Part shown: piece after piece, positions 16,000 through 25,068 of the stretch
Layout: each line of letters begins with the position of its first letter
Position numbering within the stretch: position 1 is the stretch's first letter
Made by a program: the position numbers and the translations under genes
Assembly: GCA_004552305.1 (NCBI GenBank)
Contig: SFOX01000001.1
Location: 62,001-126,000, forward strand
Length of the DNA: 64,000 bases
DNA from: Subdoligranulum variabile
GTDB lineage: Bacteria > Bacillota > Clostridia > Oscillospirales > Ruminococcaceae
Direction: 5' to 3'
Notes under the pieces: model-generated
Database searches by the model: none
Told to the model about the DNA's origin: nothing
Seen by the model: only the letters and a program-made list of their open reading frames with translations

Positions 16000-16530
16000 T
16001 TAGGTTTGCCACGGGGAAAAAACGACCTGCCCGGATTCCACCTTGGCAAAATCCGGCAAAACAGCACCTGCTTTTACAATGCCGCCGGGCGCTATATGAA
16101 CGCCGATTCCCAGCACGGCATCGTGGTCAACAATTGCCCCGCCGTTGATAATGCAGCCGGCGCCCGCCTGCACACTTGCCCCCACATAGGCCTGCGGCAG
16201 TACCACGCAGCCCGGTGCCAGCACAGCGCTGGGGCTTACCGAGGCTGCCCGGCTGACAAATACCGGCGTTGCATAGCCGAGCGCCGCCAGCTTTTGCAGC
16301 AGCTCTGCCCGCAGTACGTTGTTGCCGACGGCGGCAAAGGCAGGGCGGTTTTTGCGCAGCAGGGCGGGGTCTGTGTAATCGTGCAGCCTGCCGGCGCAGC
16401 CGGGGGCTGCGTCATCCAAAAATTCCGCCTTGCCCCAACCCTCGTCCAAAAGCCAGTCTGCCAGTTGTCTGCCGAAGCCGCCCTTGCCTAAAATCAGCGG
16501 TGTATCGTTTGACTTATGCAAAACACGCAT
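16000..16530 (-). CDS. NeuD/PglD-type sugar O- or N-acetyltransferase
   Basis: This 176-residue protein has a small nucleotide-fold N-terminus (PLILGKGGFGRQLADWL) and a C-terminal left-handed beta-helix of hexapeptide repeats (SPSAVLAPGCVVLPQAYVGA, about 95-165), as in the NeuD/PglD acetyl-CoA-dependent sugar acetyltransferases. It is the last gene of the glycan operon, 12 bases after the SGNH protein, and would acetylate a sugar or glycan made by that operon. The ATG at 16530 follows AGAGGTG; the GTG at 16539 is an alternative. Confidence 0.78.
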   Translation of the reverse strand: MRVLHKSNDTPLILGKGGFGRQLADWLLDEGWGKAEFLDDAAPGCAGRLHDYTDPALLRKNRPAFAAVGNNVLRAELLQKLAALGYATPVFVSRAASVSPSAVLAPGCVVLPQAYVGASVQAGAGCIINGGAIVDHDAVLGIGVHIAPGGIVKAGAVLPDFAKVESGQVVFSPWQT

Positions 16531-16542
16531 TGCGTTCACCTC

Positions 16543-17883
16543 TTATTCGGCTGCTGCCTGCCCGGTGCGGGGCGTCAGCGCCAGCGGGTCGGGCAGGGTA
16601 TTGGTTTCTGCGCTGTAAAGTATCTTTTTGATGCCGGGAAACAGCTTTTCAAAGCCGCTGCCCTTGCAGTGGACGCCATCAAAGAAGTCCTCCTCCTCCA
16701 AGCCCTCGATCAGGCTGGGGTCATAGCTGCCATACAGCGGGATGTTGTTTTCCGCACAGAACTGGCGGACATACGGCTCAACGGCAAAAAAGCCTTGATG
16801 CTTTTCGGGTTCGGTCAGCATAAAATCGTACAGGTAGGGGTGCCACGGTGCCAGCACCAGCACCACCGTTGTGCCTTGGCTTTGGGCATAGCGGATAAAC
16901 GCCTCAAACGCCAAGACCCGGTTGGTGTCAAGGTGGTCGAACTCCTCCATATGGATGCTGTCCACAGTGTAGCAGACAATGGCGGCATCGTTGCGAACCT
17001 CGTCCACACTGCGCTCGCGGAATGTAACGGCGTACAGAATACTGCCGTCCGATCGCTTCACGGACGCGGTCTGGTTATATACGTTGCCGGTAACGGCATT
17101 GAATTCAATGGGGTTGCCGTCGGCGTCCACCGCGGTGTCATTGCCGCGGTTTTTTAAGTAGTAGTCAAAGTTGCCCTGAAAATAGGCGGGGTCTGCCAGT
17201 GCCTCCCACGCCTCGGGGGAAATCGGCTCCTCGTAGTCGGTGGGGATGTTCAATACTTTGGTCAAAAATTCGTTGTACAGGTTGGCATCGGCGCGGGCAT
17301 CCAGCGAATTTTCCCCGCCATGGAACACCCACGGATCCACACTCCACAGCAGTACCTTGGGCGTTTTGCCGTAGGATACCATTTTATAGTAGCTGGTCAT
17401 GGCATCGCGGACATCGGCTCCGGTCACACCCATATTAAAAAAGCTCTGGCTGCCTACAATATCGCGGGTGAATTGCAGCACACGGCTGGAGCCGATGCCG
17501 ATCACCTCGGGCGTTTCGGGTACGTCCTGCGCGTACAGCTGCACGACACTGCGCTCGTCCATCTGCTCAAAATTGGTCACGTCCTTGCCGTCCAGCATCA
17601 AATCGACGATGCGGCGGGGCGCCAGCGCACCCTGATAAAAACCGCTGCGATCCACCTGAAAGCTGAACGCCACCATAAACAGCGGGATGGGCAGCAAAAG
17701 CAGCACCTTATAGCTGATTCTTACGCCGAAGTAGATGCGGCGCGCCAGCCCCCGGAGAAAGTGCACAAAGGGGTTGATCTTCTTTTTACGGCGCGCCGGG
17801 CGTTGGGTGCGCGGCGGTGCGGCATTTCCGCGCTGGATTTTAACAGGCGGTGCCGGCAGCGGGGTAGAGGTTCGAGCTGACAT
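16543..17883 (-). CDS. SGNH-hydrolase-like membrane-anchored protein (AlgX/DltD-type partner of MBOAT)
   Basis: This 446-residue protein has a basic proline-rich cytoplasmic N-terminus (1-55), one membrane helix (about 58-75) and an extracytoplasmic SGNH fold. The probable nucleophile is Ser132 in GIGSSRVLQF. The Asp-x-x-His pair is D402 and H405 in FFDGVHCKGSG. Such proteins act after an MBOAT protein to place acyl groups on extracellular glycans or teichoic acids. The gene lies 18 bases downstream of the MBOAT gene. Neighbouring genes suggest O-acylation of the operon's glycan; the acyl group is unknown. Confidence 0.72.
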   Translation of the reverse strand: MSARTSTPLPAPPVKIQRGNAAPPRTQRPARRKKKINPFVHFLRGLARRIYFGVRISYKVLLLLPIPLFMVAFSFQVDRSGFYQGALAPRRIVDLMLDGKDVTNFEQMDERSVVQLYAQDVPETPEVIGIGSSRVLQFTRDIVGSQSFFNMGVTGADVRDAMTSYYKMVSYGKTPKVLLWSVDPWVFHGGENSLDARADANLYNEFLTKVLNIPTDYEEPISPEAWEALADPAYFQGNFDYYLKNRGNDTAVDADGNPIEFNAVTGNVYNQTASVKRSDGSILYAVTFRERSVDEVRNDAAIVCYTVDSIHMEEFDHLDTNRVLAFEAFIRYAQSQGTTVVLVLAPWHPYLYDFMLTEPEKHQGFFAVEPYVRQFCAENNIPLYGSYDPSLIEGLEEEDFFDGVHCKGSGFEKLFPGIKKILYSAETNTLPDPLALTPRTGQAAAE

Positions 17884-17901
17884 ATCGAATACCGCCTTTC
17901 T

Positions 17902-19437
17902 TTAGTAATTTTGGTAGATGAATGCCGACTGCCCGAACGCGGCAAAGAACAAAATGGCAGCGGAAGCCGCATAGTACAGCGTCCAGCGCAGCGGCCACGG
18001 CTGCTCACGAATCCAACGCGCCACATTGCGCCCGCCGTGTTCCACCGCAAATACCACAAAGATGCTGAACACCAACACAACGGGCAGGCGTCCGTCCAGC
18101 CCGCAGGCGTGCAGTGAACGGGCGATTTCCTGCCACGCCGGGGCAATGCCGTGCCAGCCCTGCGTCAGCCCGGTAAATACCACGCCGGGTTCCACATTCA
18201 GCAAGGCGCAGTTGAAGAATACAAACACCAGCGCAAACAGCACATCGGCGCAGGCGGTCTGGAACAGCACCTTGAACCATTCCATCTTATACAGCGGGTT
18301 GCGGTCTGCGATAAACCGGCGCGGTGCTGCCGTCAGAATGCTCAGCACCGAAACCACACCGCAAGCCGCGCCCCACATCATATAGCGCCAGTCCGCGCCG
18401 TGCCAGATGCCGGACACCGTAAAGACGATCATCGTGTTCAGGCATTTGCGCCACAGCGCGCAGCGGCTGCCGCCCAAGGGGATATAGACATAATCCCGGA
18501 ACCAGCTGGACATCGAGATATGCCAGCGCCGCCATATACCGCTGAAGGTGCGGGCTTCCAGCGGTGCCTGGAAGTTCTCCAGCAAATCGTAGCCCAAAAT
18601 GCGGGACGCACCCAGAACAATGTCGCAGCAGCCCGAAAAATCCATATACAGCCGCACGGCAAACAGCAGGGTAGCCGCCAGCAGGTTCGGTCCGCCCATC
18701 ACGGCGGCGTTTTGGTACACCGCCGTGATGTACAGGTTGAGGTTGTCGGCGATGACCATTTTTTTGGTGTAGCCCCACAGCATACGGAACGCGCCGCCCG
18801 CGCAGCGGGTATAGCTGAACCGTCGGCTTTTTTTGATCTGCGGGCGCAGATGGGGATAGCGCTCGATCGGACCTGTGATCAGTGTAGGGAAGTAACAGAC
18901 AAACAGCGCATAGTGCAGCGGATTTTTTTCCACCTTGCAGCGCCGTTTGAATACGTCGATGGGATAGCTCAGCGAGGACAGCGCAAAGTAGCTCAGCCCC
19001 ATAGGTGCCAGAATGCTGCCGCGGTGGGGCAGTACGCCCGAAAGCGGCGTTCCTGCCACAACGTCCGCCGCCATATTCCAATATTTGTAATAGAACAGCA
19101 GTCCCACGCTGCCCGCAATGGCAGCCAGCAGTGCCAGCACCCGCACGGGCTTACTGCGCACGCTGCCGATCACCAGCCCGCACAGCCAGCTCAGCCCCGC
19201 CAAGCCCAGCAATGCCCAAAGCAGCGGTCGGTAGCTCGGTTCATAGCAAAAATAGCCGATGCTGACGGCCAGCAGGTAATAGGGGCGCAACACCCGGGGC
19301 AGGGCATAGTTGACCACTGCCACAAGGGCAAAAAACACCAAAAAGGAAACCGTAGTAACCGACAGGGTACCTCTTTTTTGTAAGTAGGCGATGAATTGCT
19401 CCGGCGTAATTGCCGCAAACACCTGAGCCAACGTCAT
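17902..19437 (-). CDS. MBOAT-family membrane O-acyltransferase (AlgI/DltB-like)
   Basis: This 511-residue polytopic membrane protein has the MBOAT core: YPIDVFKRR, RFSYTRCAGGAFRMLWGYTKKM, the WRRWHISMSSWFRDYVYIPLGG signature and the catalytic-type histidine His346 in SGIWHGADWRYMMWG. The family passes acyl groups across the membrane to extracellular polymers. It overlaps the DUF2304 gene by four bases (ATGA) and is followed by an SGNH protein, the classical two-component O-acylation pair. Confidence 0.88.
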   Translation of the reverse strand: MTLAQVFAAITPEQFIAYLQKRGTLSVTTVSFLVFFALVAVVNYALPRVLRPYYLLAVSIGYFCYEPSYRPLLWALLGLAGLSWLCGLVIGSVRSKPVRVLALLAAIAGSVGLLFYYKYWNMAADVVAGTPLSGVLPHRGSILAPMGLSYFALSSLSYPIDVFKRRCKVEKNPLHYALFVCYFPTLITGPIERYPHLRPQIKKSRRFSYTRCAGGAFRMLWGYTKKMVIADNLNLYITAVYQNAAVMGGPNLLAATLLFAVRLYMDFSGCCDIVLGASRILGYDLLENFQAPLEARTFSGIWRRWHISMSSWFRDYVYIPLGGSRCALWRKCLNTMIVFTVSGIWHGADWRYMMWGAACGVVSVLSILTAAPRRFIADRNPLYKMEWFKVLFQTACADVLFALVFVFFNCALLNVEPGVVFTGLTQGWHGIAPAWQEIARSLHACGLDGRLPVVLVFSIFVVFAVEHGGRNVARWIREQPWPLRWTLYYAASAAILFFAAFGQSAFIYQNY

Positions 19438-19805
19438 TCTTGCTTCCCACCCTTTACCGTATCCTCCAAGTCACGCACACGCTTTTCGAGTATGGCGTTG
19501 GCTTGTGTCAGCCGCTTGCATTTTTCTGCCAATTGGGTGATCGCCACGCTCAGCGAGAGCAGCACCACCAGCACAAAGCAGAACATCAACAGGAATATCA
19601 GGTTTACGGGCATCTGTATGTCCAAAAGATCCCGCAGCACAAATACGGTGTAAGGCACGGCTGCCGCAATCACCAGACACACCGCCAAAAGCAGCCACAG
19701 CAGGCTGTATTTGACGCTCATCAGCCCGCGCTTGAGCAGGCAAAAAATCACGGCAAGCAAAATTACCGCGCCAAGGATCATATACAACTGCAAGCGTGCG
19801 GTCAC
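19434..19805 (-). CDS. DUF2304 small membrane protein
   Basis: This 123-residue protein has three or four hydrophobic helices (about 5-25, 33-55, 65-90) and a C-terminal coiled coil (QLAEKCKRLTQANAILEKRVRDLEDTV). It matches the DUF2304 pattern usually found beside dolichyl-phosphate-mannose-synthase-like GT2 enzymes, as here: it overlaps the GT2 gene by four bases upstream and the MBOAT gene by four bases downstream. A membrane-anchoring or lipid-sugar flipping role is an inference from context. Confidence 0.75.
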   Translation of the reverse strand: MTARLQLYMILGAVILLAVIFCLLKRGLMSVKYSLLWLLLAVCLVIAAAVPYTVFVLRDLLDIQMPVNLIFLLMFCFVLVVLLSLSVAITQLAEKCKRLTQANAILEKRVRDLEDTVKGGKQE

Positions 19806-20521
19806 GGTCTGCCTCCTTTTTGTTTGCGGATGGAAAAGCGGTCAATGATAAGCGCCAGTGAAACCTTGACCATATAATAGGCGCTTTTAAAGCCGAAAAT
19901 GCTGGACGCGCCGCCCTGGCGCTCGTGCATAATAACCGGGGCTTCCTTTACCCGGAACCCTACCAGGGACGACGCGAGAATTGCCTCCGGTTCGGGGTAG
20001 TCAATGGCATAATGCGCAGAAAAATACTGCGCCAGCCGGGTGTTGACCGCGCGGAAGCCGCTGGTAACATCCAGCACCTTATGCCCCGACAGCAGGTAGA
20101 TCATACCGCTTAAAAAGCGGATGCCCACCCGGCGCATAAAGCTGGTCTGAAATCCCTCGTTGGTGATAAACCGGCTGCCGATGCACATATCGCACGCGCC
20201 GTCCAGCACCGGCTGCACAATGTTATACAGGTACGCGGGGTCATGCTGACCGTCGCCGTCCATCTGCACGGTCACGTCATAGTGGTTGCGCACCGCGTAT
20301 TGGTACCCGCACTGCATACCGCCGCCGATGCCAAGGTTGACCGGCAGATCCAGAAAGGGATAGTTTTTCTCGCGCAGCAGGGCGGCGCTGCCGTCGGTAG
20401 AGCAGTCATTGATGACAAGGAAATCCACCTCCGGGCAGGTTGCGCGCAGGTGTTCCACCGTTGTCACAATATTGCTTTCCTCGTTATAACAGGGGATCAG
20501 TACCAATATTTTTTTGTCCAA
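19802..20521 (-). CDS. GT2 glycosyltransferase, polyprenyl-phosphate-sugar synthase-like
   Basis: This 239-residue GT-A enzyme has the N-terminal LVLIPCYNEESNI, VINDCSTDGS and the metal-binding QMDGDGQHDP, then GSRF and TSGFRAVN, as in DPM1/GtrB-type enzymes that load a sugar on undecaprenyl phosphate. No C-terminal membrane helix is evident, but the overlapping DUF2304 gene may provide membrane association. The product could be the donor for the large polytopic transferase encoded upstream in the same operon. Confidence 0.85.
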   Translation of the reverse strand: MDKKILVLIPCYNEESNIVTTVEHLRATCPEVDFLVINDCSTDGSAALLREKNYPFLDLPVNLGIGGGMQCGYQYAVRNHYDVTVQMDGDGQHDPAYLYNIVQPVLDGACDMCIGSRFITNEGFQTSFMRRVGIRFLSGMIYLLSGHKVLDVTSGFRAVNTRLAQYFSAHYAIDYPEPEAILASSLVGFRVKEAPVIMHERQGGASSIFGFKSAYYMVKVSLALIIDRFSIRKQKGGRP

Positions 20522-20545
20522 GGCTGTACCTCTCTCTCAGGGCGC

Positions 20546-21769
20546 TCATTCACCCTGCAAAATAAACGTTTCCAGACGGCGCAAAAGCTCGGCGCGCCGA
20601 TAGTGCTTTTCGTAATACGCCTTCGCCTTTTGCCCCATGACCTCGCGCTCGGGCAAGGGCATCGCACAGAGCGAAAGCAGATTTTCGGCAAGGGCATCCT
20701 CGTCGCAGGCGGCGCTTACCAGCCCGCCGCCGCTTTGCTGCACAGCCTCGGCACCGGCACCGTTCATCGCTGCCACCACCGGCTTGCCCGCCGCCATATA
20801 GCTTGCCAGCTTGCCGGGGATAGTCATTCCCAAATCGGGGGTGTCTGCCAAAGAAATCAGCAGGGCATCCGCCAAGGCGGTAAATTTGGGTACCTCCTGC
20901 GCGGGTACGCTGCCGTAAAAGGTCACGGCATCGGCATCGTTCAGCTCTGCCGCCAGTTCCTGCAGCCCCGCGCGGCTCATACCATCGCCCACCAGTAGCA
21001 GATGCAGCGTGCTTGCCCCGCTCTTTCGCGCCTTGACCACAGCACGCAGCACCTTGTCAAGGCTCTGCGCGGGGGTCAGCGTGCCGGTAAATACCAGGTT
21101 GAACCTCCCGCCGAAGCGCTGCCGCAGCTCCGTGTCCTCTTGGGGGATGGCGTAGAAATCCTCGCAATATTGGGGGATGACCGCCACGGCATCCATCGGC
21201 TTGCCGGTGCGCTCACACAGGCGCTTTTGCAGCGGCACGCTCATAGCAATCAGACGGTCAGCGCGCTTATACAGGCTGTCGCTGACTGTCTGGGCGACCC
21301 AGCGCAGAAAGCGATTTTTGACCGGCAATACGCTGTACAGATTTTCGGGCCAGATATCCAGCACATAGTTGGTAAAGGGGATCTTGTGCTTTTGGGCATA
21401 GCGCAGGGCGGGCCAGCACATCAGCACGGGGCTGGTGTTAAAGCAGAACACGGCATCGTACCCGCCGGGCAGGCGGTGCAGCTCCTTAGCGGCGTACCAC
21501 GGCCAGCTGACATAATTCAAAAAAATGCGCAGCCCCGTATTGCCCTTGCGGGGAATCTCTTTGGCGCGGTACACCCCGGCACCCTGATAGGTCTGCTCCC
21601 ACGGACCGTTTTCACTGTAGCCGTCAAACCATTCGCCCTTGGGGTAGTTGGGCAGACCGCAAAGCACGTCCACCGCCACGCCGTCCTGCACGAAGCCAGC
21701 GACCATATCGTTGATGCGGAAATTTTCCGGCCAAAAATGCTGGGTCACGACCAGTATGCGTTTTTGCAT
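20546..21769 (-). CDS. GT4 glycosyltransferase, WbuB/WcaI-like (probable L-FucNAc transferase)
   Basis: This 407-residue GT-B transferase has an N-terminus (ILVVTQHFWPENFRINDMV, GLPNYPKGEWFDGY) characteristic of the WbuB/WcaI group. The C-terminal donor-binding domain shows FTGTLTPAQSLD, LVGDGMSRAGLQ and a late Glu-containing region (DALLISLADTP). WbuB transfers N-acetyl-L-fucosamine in E. coli glycans. The neighbouring UDP-L-FucNAc synthesis genes support that substrate here, but this remains an inference. It begins ten bases after the large membrane-protein gene. Confidence 0.78.
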   Translation of the reverse strand: MQKRILVVTQHFWPENFRINDMVAGFVQDGVAVDVLCGLPNYPKGEWFDGYSENGPWEQTYQGAGVYRAKEIPRKGNTGLRIFLNYVSWPWYAAKELHRLPGGYDAVFCFNTSPVLMCWPALRYAQKHKIPFTNYVLDIWPENLYSVLPVKNRFLRWVAQTVSDSLYKRADRLIAMSVPLQKRLCERTGKPMDAVAVIPQYCEDFYAIPQEDTELRQRFGGRFNLVFTGTLTPAQSLDKVLRAVVKARKSGASTLHLLLVGDGMSRAGLQELAAELNDADAVTFYGSVPAQEVPKFTALADALLISLADTPDLGMTIPGKLASYMAAGKPVVAAMNGAGAEAVQQSGGGLVSAACDEDALAENLLSLCAMPLPEREVMGQKAKAYYEKHYRRAELLRRLETFILQGE

Positions 21770-21779
21770 TCAGCACCTC

Positions 21780-23882
21780 TTACTTGCTCAAATCATAAAT
21801 TGCCACATCGGCGTTTTCAAACGCGGCAGGCATATCCTGCGGTGCCTTGCCCGGCCAGCGCTTTGCCAGAACCAGCCAGCGGATGTTATTTTCCGCCGCC
21901 AGCTGCTCCGCTCTTTCTATACTGCAGCCGCTGAACAGCTCCGCATTGACATCCATTTTTGCGCAGATCACATCGTTGTCCACGCCCATATTGGTCATGG
22001 CATACGTCCATCCTTCCAGATAGGCGGGGCGACCGCTCAGGGCGCTGTAGCCGTTGCTGATCGCATCCTCCACGGCGGGGGTGTGGGAGGTTCGGTTGGT
22101 GGCAAAGTGCTGCTCTGTATCGGAATGTGCCTGCAGCCACTCCATCGCCTGTGCATCACCGGCTGTCCAGTAATCCTGTGTGGTATCATTGCGGCAAAGC
22201 CCTGCCGTTGCCCCCAGCTGCCGCACGCCCCTGACGGTGTAACAGCCCACCATAAGCAGCGTCGTACACAGCGCCGCAGCACCCACAAAGCCGACGATCC
22301 CACGCAAGATCTTGTGCCTGCTTTGCAGCAGCCGCTGCAAGGGTTCCACGCTCAGCAGCGTCATATAAATCATGGCTACCAGCGCAAAATACACTTGGCT
22401 GGAGCTGGTGTGGTAGAACAAATGATACCCCAAAAAGCCGCCGACCACCACGCCGTTTGCCAGAATGCGCGCCGCATCCAGCCGGAACAGCCGCCGCAAT
22501 GCACCCGGCACATCGGACAGCCACAGCAAAAATTGCAGGGGCAGCATCAAAAAGACATTCGCCACGCCAATCAAAAACAGCCATACATATCCGGAAATCG
22601 GCAAATGGGCGCAAAGCCAATCGGCATAGGGGCTTAACACGCGATACACCCAGTAGCTGTCCATGGCAAAAATGGTCAGGCGCATACTGTTGCTGCCGGA
22701 GGCAAACAGCACAAAATAGGTTACGGCAAAAATACCCACCATACCCGCCAGACACGCAAGCGCTGTAGGATAGTGCGGCTTTTGAAACAGCAGCACGATC
22801 CCCATCGTCACAGCAAAGGCACATACGACGATTGCCGCTTCCGGTCCTTTGGCAACGCACAAGAGGAAAAAGCTGACAAACAGCATCAGCAGCTCCTTGG
22901 CGTCTGGTGCAAAGCGGCTGCGGCTCAGCCGGATAAAGCTGACCGTAAAGGCGCACAGGAAAATCAGCGCCGTGGCCTGCGCGTTGATGTTGGTGACAAG
23001 GTGCTGCAGCAGGGTATTTCCGAACAGGCTTAACCCGTTGGGCAGAACTTTCCACAGCGACAGGCAGGAAAAGCCAAACAGCAGCAAAATCAGCTGCCGC
23101 CCGGCGCGGGCGTTTTCGCTTCCGAAATAAGCACGCGCCAGCGCCAGCAGCGCCGCCAGCTCACCCGCCAGAAACAGCGGTCCTGCCAAAAACACATAGA
23201 TATCGTACAGCTGCGCACCGCTTACAAGACCCAGCGCGGCAGCCAGCAATTCCGTAAGGTAGTGGTAGGACAGCCGCACGCCGGAAAACCGGATATCCTC
23301 CGCCGGGAAATGGGCGCTCAGCGCCGCCGCGTTGCCTACATTCCACAGCATATCCTGATCCAGATGCACCGCCCCCGCCCGAGCCGGGTAGGGGTTGACC
23401 GCGCCGAAGCGCACCGCATATAAAAGACACAGCAACGCCCAAAAAAGCCCGATGTTGCTGTCCAGAATACGCAGCGTACCCTTGGCGGCAGCCTGCACAT
23501 CCAGCGTACCGCAGCGGCGGCGCCAAACCAACCACCCCGCTGCCAACAGCGGCGGCACCGTGCGCAGCAGCCACACGGCGCCCAGCCGTACACCGACGCA
23601 ATGCAGCCCCGCCAGCAGGGCGCAGCCGTATACAGCAGCAAACAGTCCTGTCAGCCCCGTTTGGCGGGGTGCCAGCCAGTCTGCCAGCGCCCAGCCGGGC
23701 AAAATCAGATACGCCAAGCAGCATACGCCAAACACAATAACTGTAACAGGAGAAACCGCTTTGCCGCCCAAAAGGGCAACAAACAGCCAGCCCAGCAGCG
23801 CCAGCGCCGTTACTGTGCGGCGCACCAAGGCGCTGGCATTTTTTGTGCTGCTATGCGGTTTTTCCAAAACTGCCGTTTCCAT
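21780..23882 (-). CDS. Large polytopic membrane protein, GT-C-like
   Basis: This 700-residue protein has about twelve or more membrane segments from residue 25 to about 560. A first large loop holds an acidic motif (LDQDMLWNVGNAAALSAHFP) followed by RLSYHYL. A C-terminal extracytoplasmic domain (about 565-700) has AMEWLQAHSDTEQHFATNR, ALSGRPAYLEGW and NIRWLVLAKRW. The layout resembles lipid-linked-sugar-dependent GT-C transferases, in which an acidic loop near the N-terminus is catalytic. A polymerase role cannot be excluded. The exact family was not identified. Confidence 0.6.
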   Translation of the reverse strand: METAVLEKPHSSTKNASALVRRTVTALALLGWLFVALLGGKAVSPVTVIVFGVCCLAYLILPGWALADWLAPRQTGLTGLFAAVYGCALLAGLHCVGVRLGAVWLLRTVPPLLAAGWLVWRRRCGTLDVQAAAKGTLRILDSNIGLFWALLCLLYAVRFGAVNPYPARAGAVHLDQDMLWNVGNAAALSAHFPAEDIRFSGVRLSYHYLTELLAAALGLVSGAQLYDIYVFLAGPLFLAGELAALLALARAYFGSENARAGRQLILLLFGFSCLSLWKVLPNGLSLFGNTLLQHLVTNINAQATALIFLCAFTVSFIRLSRSRFAPDAKELLMLFVSFFLLCVAKGPEAAIVVCAFAVTMGIVLLFQKPHYPTALACLAGMVGIFAVTYFVLFASGSNSMRLTIFAMDSYWVYRVLSPYADWLCAHLPISGYVWLFLIGVANVFLMLPLQFLLWLSDVPGALRRLFRLDAARILANGVVVGGFLGYHLFYHTSSSQVYFALVAMIYMTLLSVEPLQRLLQSRHKILRGIVGFVGAAALCTTLLMVGCYTVRGVRQLGATAGLCRNDTTQDYWTAGDAQAMEWLQAHSDTEQHFATNRTSHTPAVEDAISNGYSALSGRPAYLEGWTYAMTNMGVDNDVICAKMDVNAELFSGCSIERAEQLAAENNIRWLVLAKRWPGKAPQDMPAAFENADVAIYDLSK

Positions 23883-23904
23883 ACAAATAGATTTCCTTTA
23901 CCTA

Positions 23905-25050
23905 TTAAAATCCCGGCTTGCGCCAGACCATCTTATTGACAACCCCGGTGTAGCTCTGAATGATCTTGACCACCTTGGTGGAAACATCTTCGGTATAATA
24001 GGGGACGGGGATGCCGTTATCGCCGTTTTCTACCATAGCGACGGCGGTTTCGACTGCCTGCTCCACGCCGCCGGCGCGGATGCCCGCCAGCACAAAGCAC
24101 CCCTTGTCCAGTGCCTCGGGGCGTTCGGTGGAGGTGCGGATGCAGACCGCCGGGAAGGGATGCCCCACGCTGGTAAAGAAGCTGGATTCCTCGGGCAGCG
24201 TGCCGGAGTCGGAGATCACGGCAAAGGCGTTCATCTGCAGGTGGTTGTAGTCGTGGAAGCCCAAGGGTTCGTGCAGCTTGACGCGCGCATCCAGCTGGAA
24301 GCCCATCGCCTCCAGCCGCTTTTTGCTGCGGGGATGGCAGGAGTACAAGATGGGCATATCATAGGTTTCGGCCAGATGGTTGATGGAGGTGAACAGGTCG
24401 ATAAAATTCTGCTCTGTATCAATGTTTTCCTCGCGGTGGGCAGAGAGCAGCATATATTTGTGCGCCTCCAGCCCCAGACGCTCCAGCACATCGCTGGTTT
24501 CGATCTGGGCAAGGTTTGCGTGCAGCACCTCCGCCATGGGGGAGCCGGTCACAAAGGTGCGCTCCTTGGCGGTACCCTCGGCGTTCAGATAGCGGCGCGC
24601 GTGTTCCGAGTAGCACATATTGACATCGGCAATATGGTCCACAATGCGGCGGTTGGTTTCTTCGGGCAGGCACTCGTCAAAGCAGCGGTTGCCCGCCTCC
24701 ATATGGAAGATGGGGATATGCAGCCGCTTGGCGGCAATGGCAGAAAGGCAGCTGTTGGTATCGCCCAAAATCAGCAGCGCATCGGGCTTTTGCTCCACCA
24801 TCAGCGCGTAGGACTTGGCAATGATATTGCCGATGGTTTCGCCCAAGTCCCTGCCCACAGCGTCCAGATAAAAGTCCGGCGCGCGCAGACCCAGATCATC
24901 AAAAAAGACCTGATTCAGGTTGTAGTCATAGTTCTGCCCGGTATGCACAAGAATCTGGTCAAAATATTTGTCGCACTTCTTGATCACGGCAGACAGGCGG
25001 ATGATCTCCGGGCGGGTGCCGATGATGGTCATTAGCTTTAACTTCTGCAT
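23905..25050 (-). CDS. fnlC: UDP-GlcNAc 2-epimerase-family enzyme (FnlC/CapG-type)
   Basis: This 381-residue enzyme has the WecB/CapG fold: MTIIGTRPEIIRLSAVI at the N-terminus, VHTGQNYD, ALLILGDTNSC, HMEAGNRCFDECLPEETNRRIVDHIAD, and SDSGTLPEESSFF with VRTSTERPEAL-type residues near the end. In the L-fucosamine pathway it performs the final C-2 epimerisation to UDP-L-FucNAc. Assignment to FnlC/CapG rather than a generic UDP-ManNAc-producing WecB rests on its place directly after FnlA and FnlB homologues. Confidence 0.86.
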   Translation of the reverse strand: MQKLKLMTIIGTRPEIIRLSAVIKKCDKYFDQILVHTGQNYDYNLNQVFFDDLGLRAPDFYLDAVGRDLGETIGNIIAKSYALMVEQKPDALLILGDTNSCLSAIAAKRLHIPIFHMEAGNRCFDECLPEETNRRIVDHIADVNMCYSEHARRYLNAEGTAKERTFVTGSPMAEVLHANLAQIETSDVLERLGLEAHKYMLLSAHREENIDTEQNFIDLFTSINHLAETYDMPILYSCHPRSKKRLEAMGFQLDARVKLHEPLGFHDYNHLQMNAFAVISDSGTLPEESSFFTSVGHPFPAVCIRTSTERPEALDKGCFVLAGIRAGGVEQAVETAVAMVENGDNGIPVPYYTEDVSTKVVKIIQSYTGVVNKMVWRKPGF

Positions 25051-25068
25051 ATTGCAACGCTCCTTATT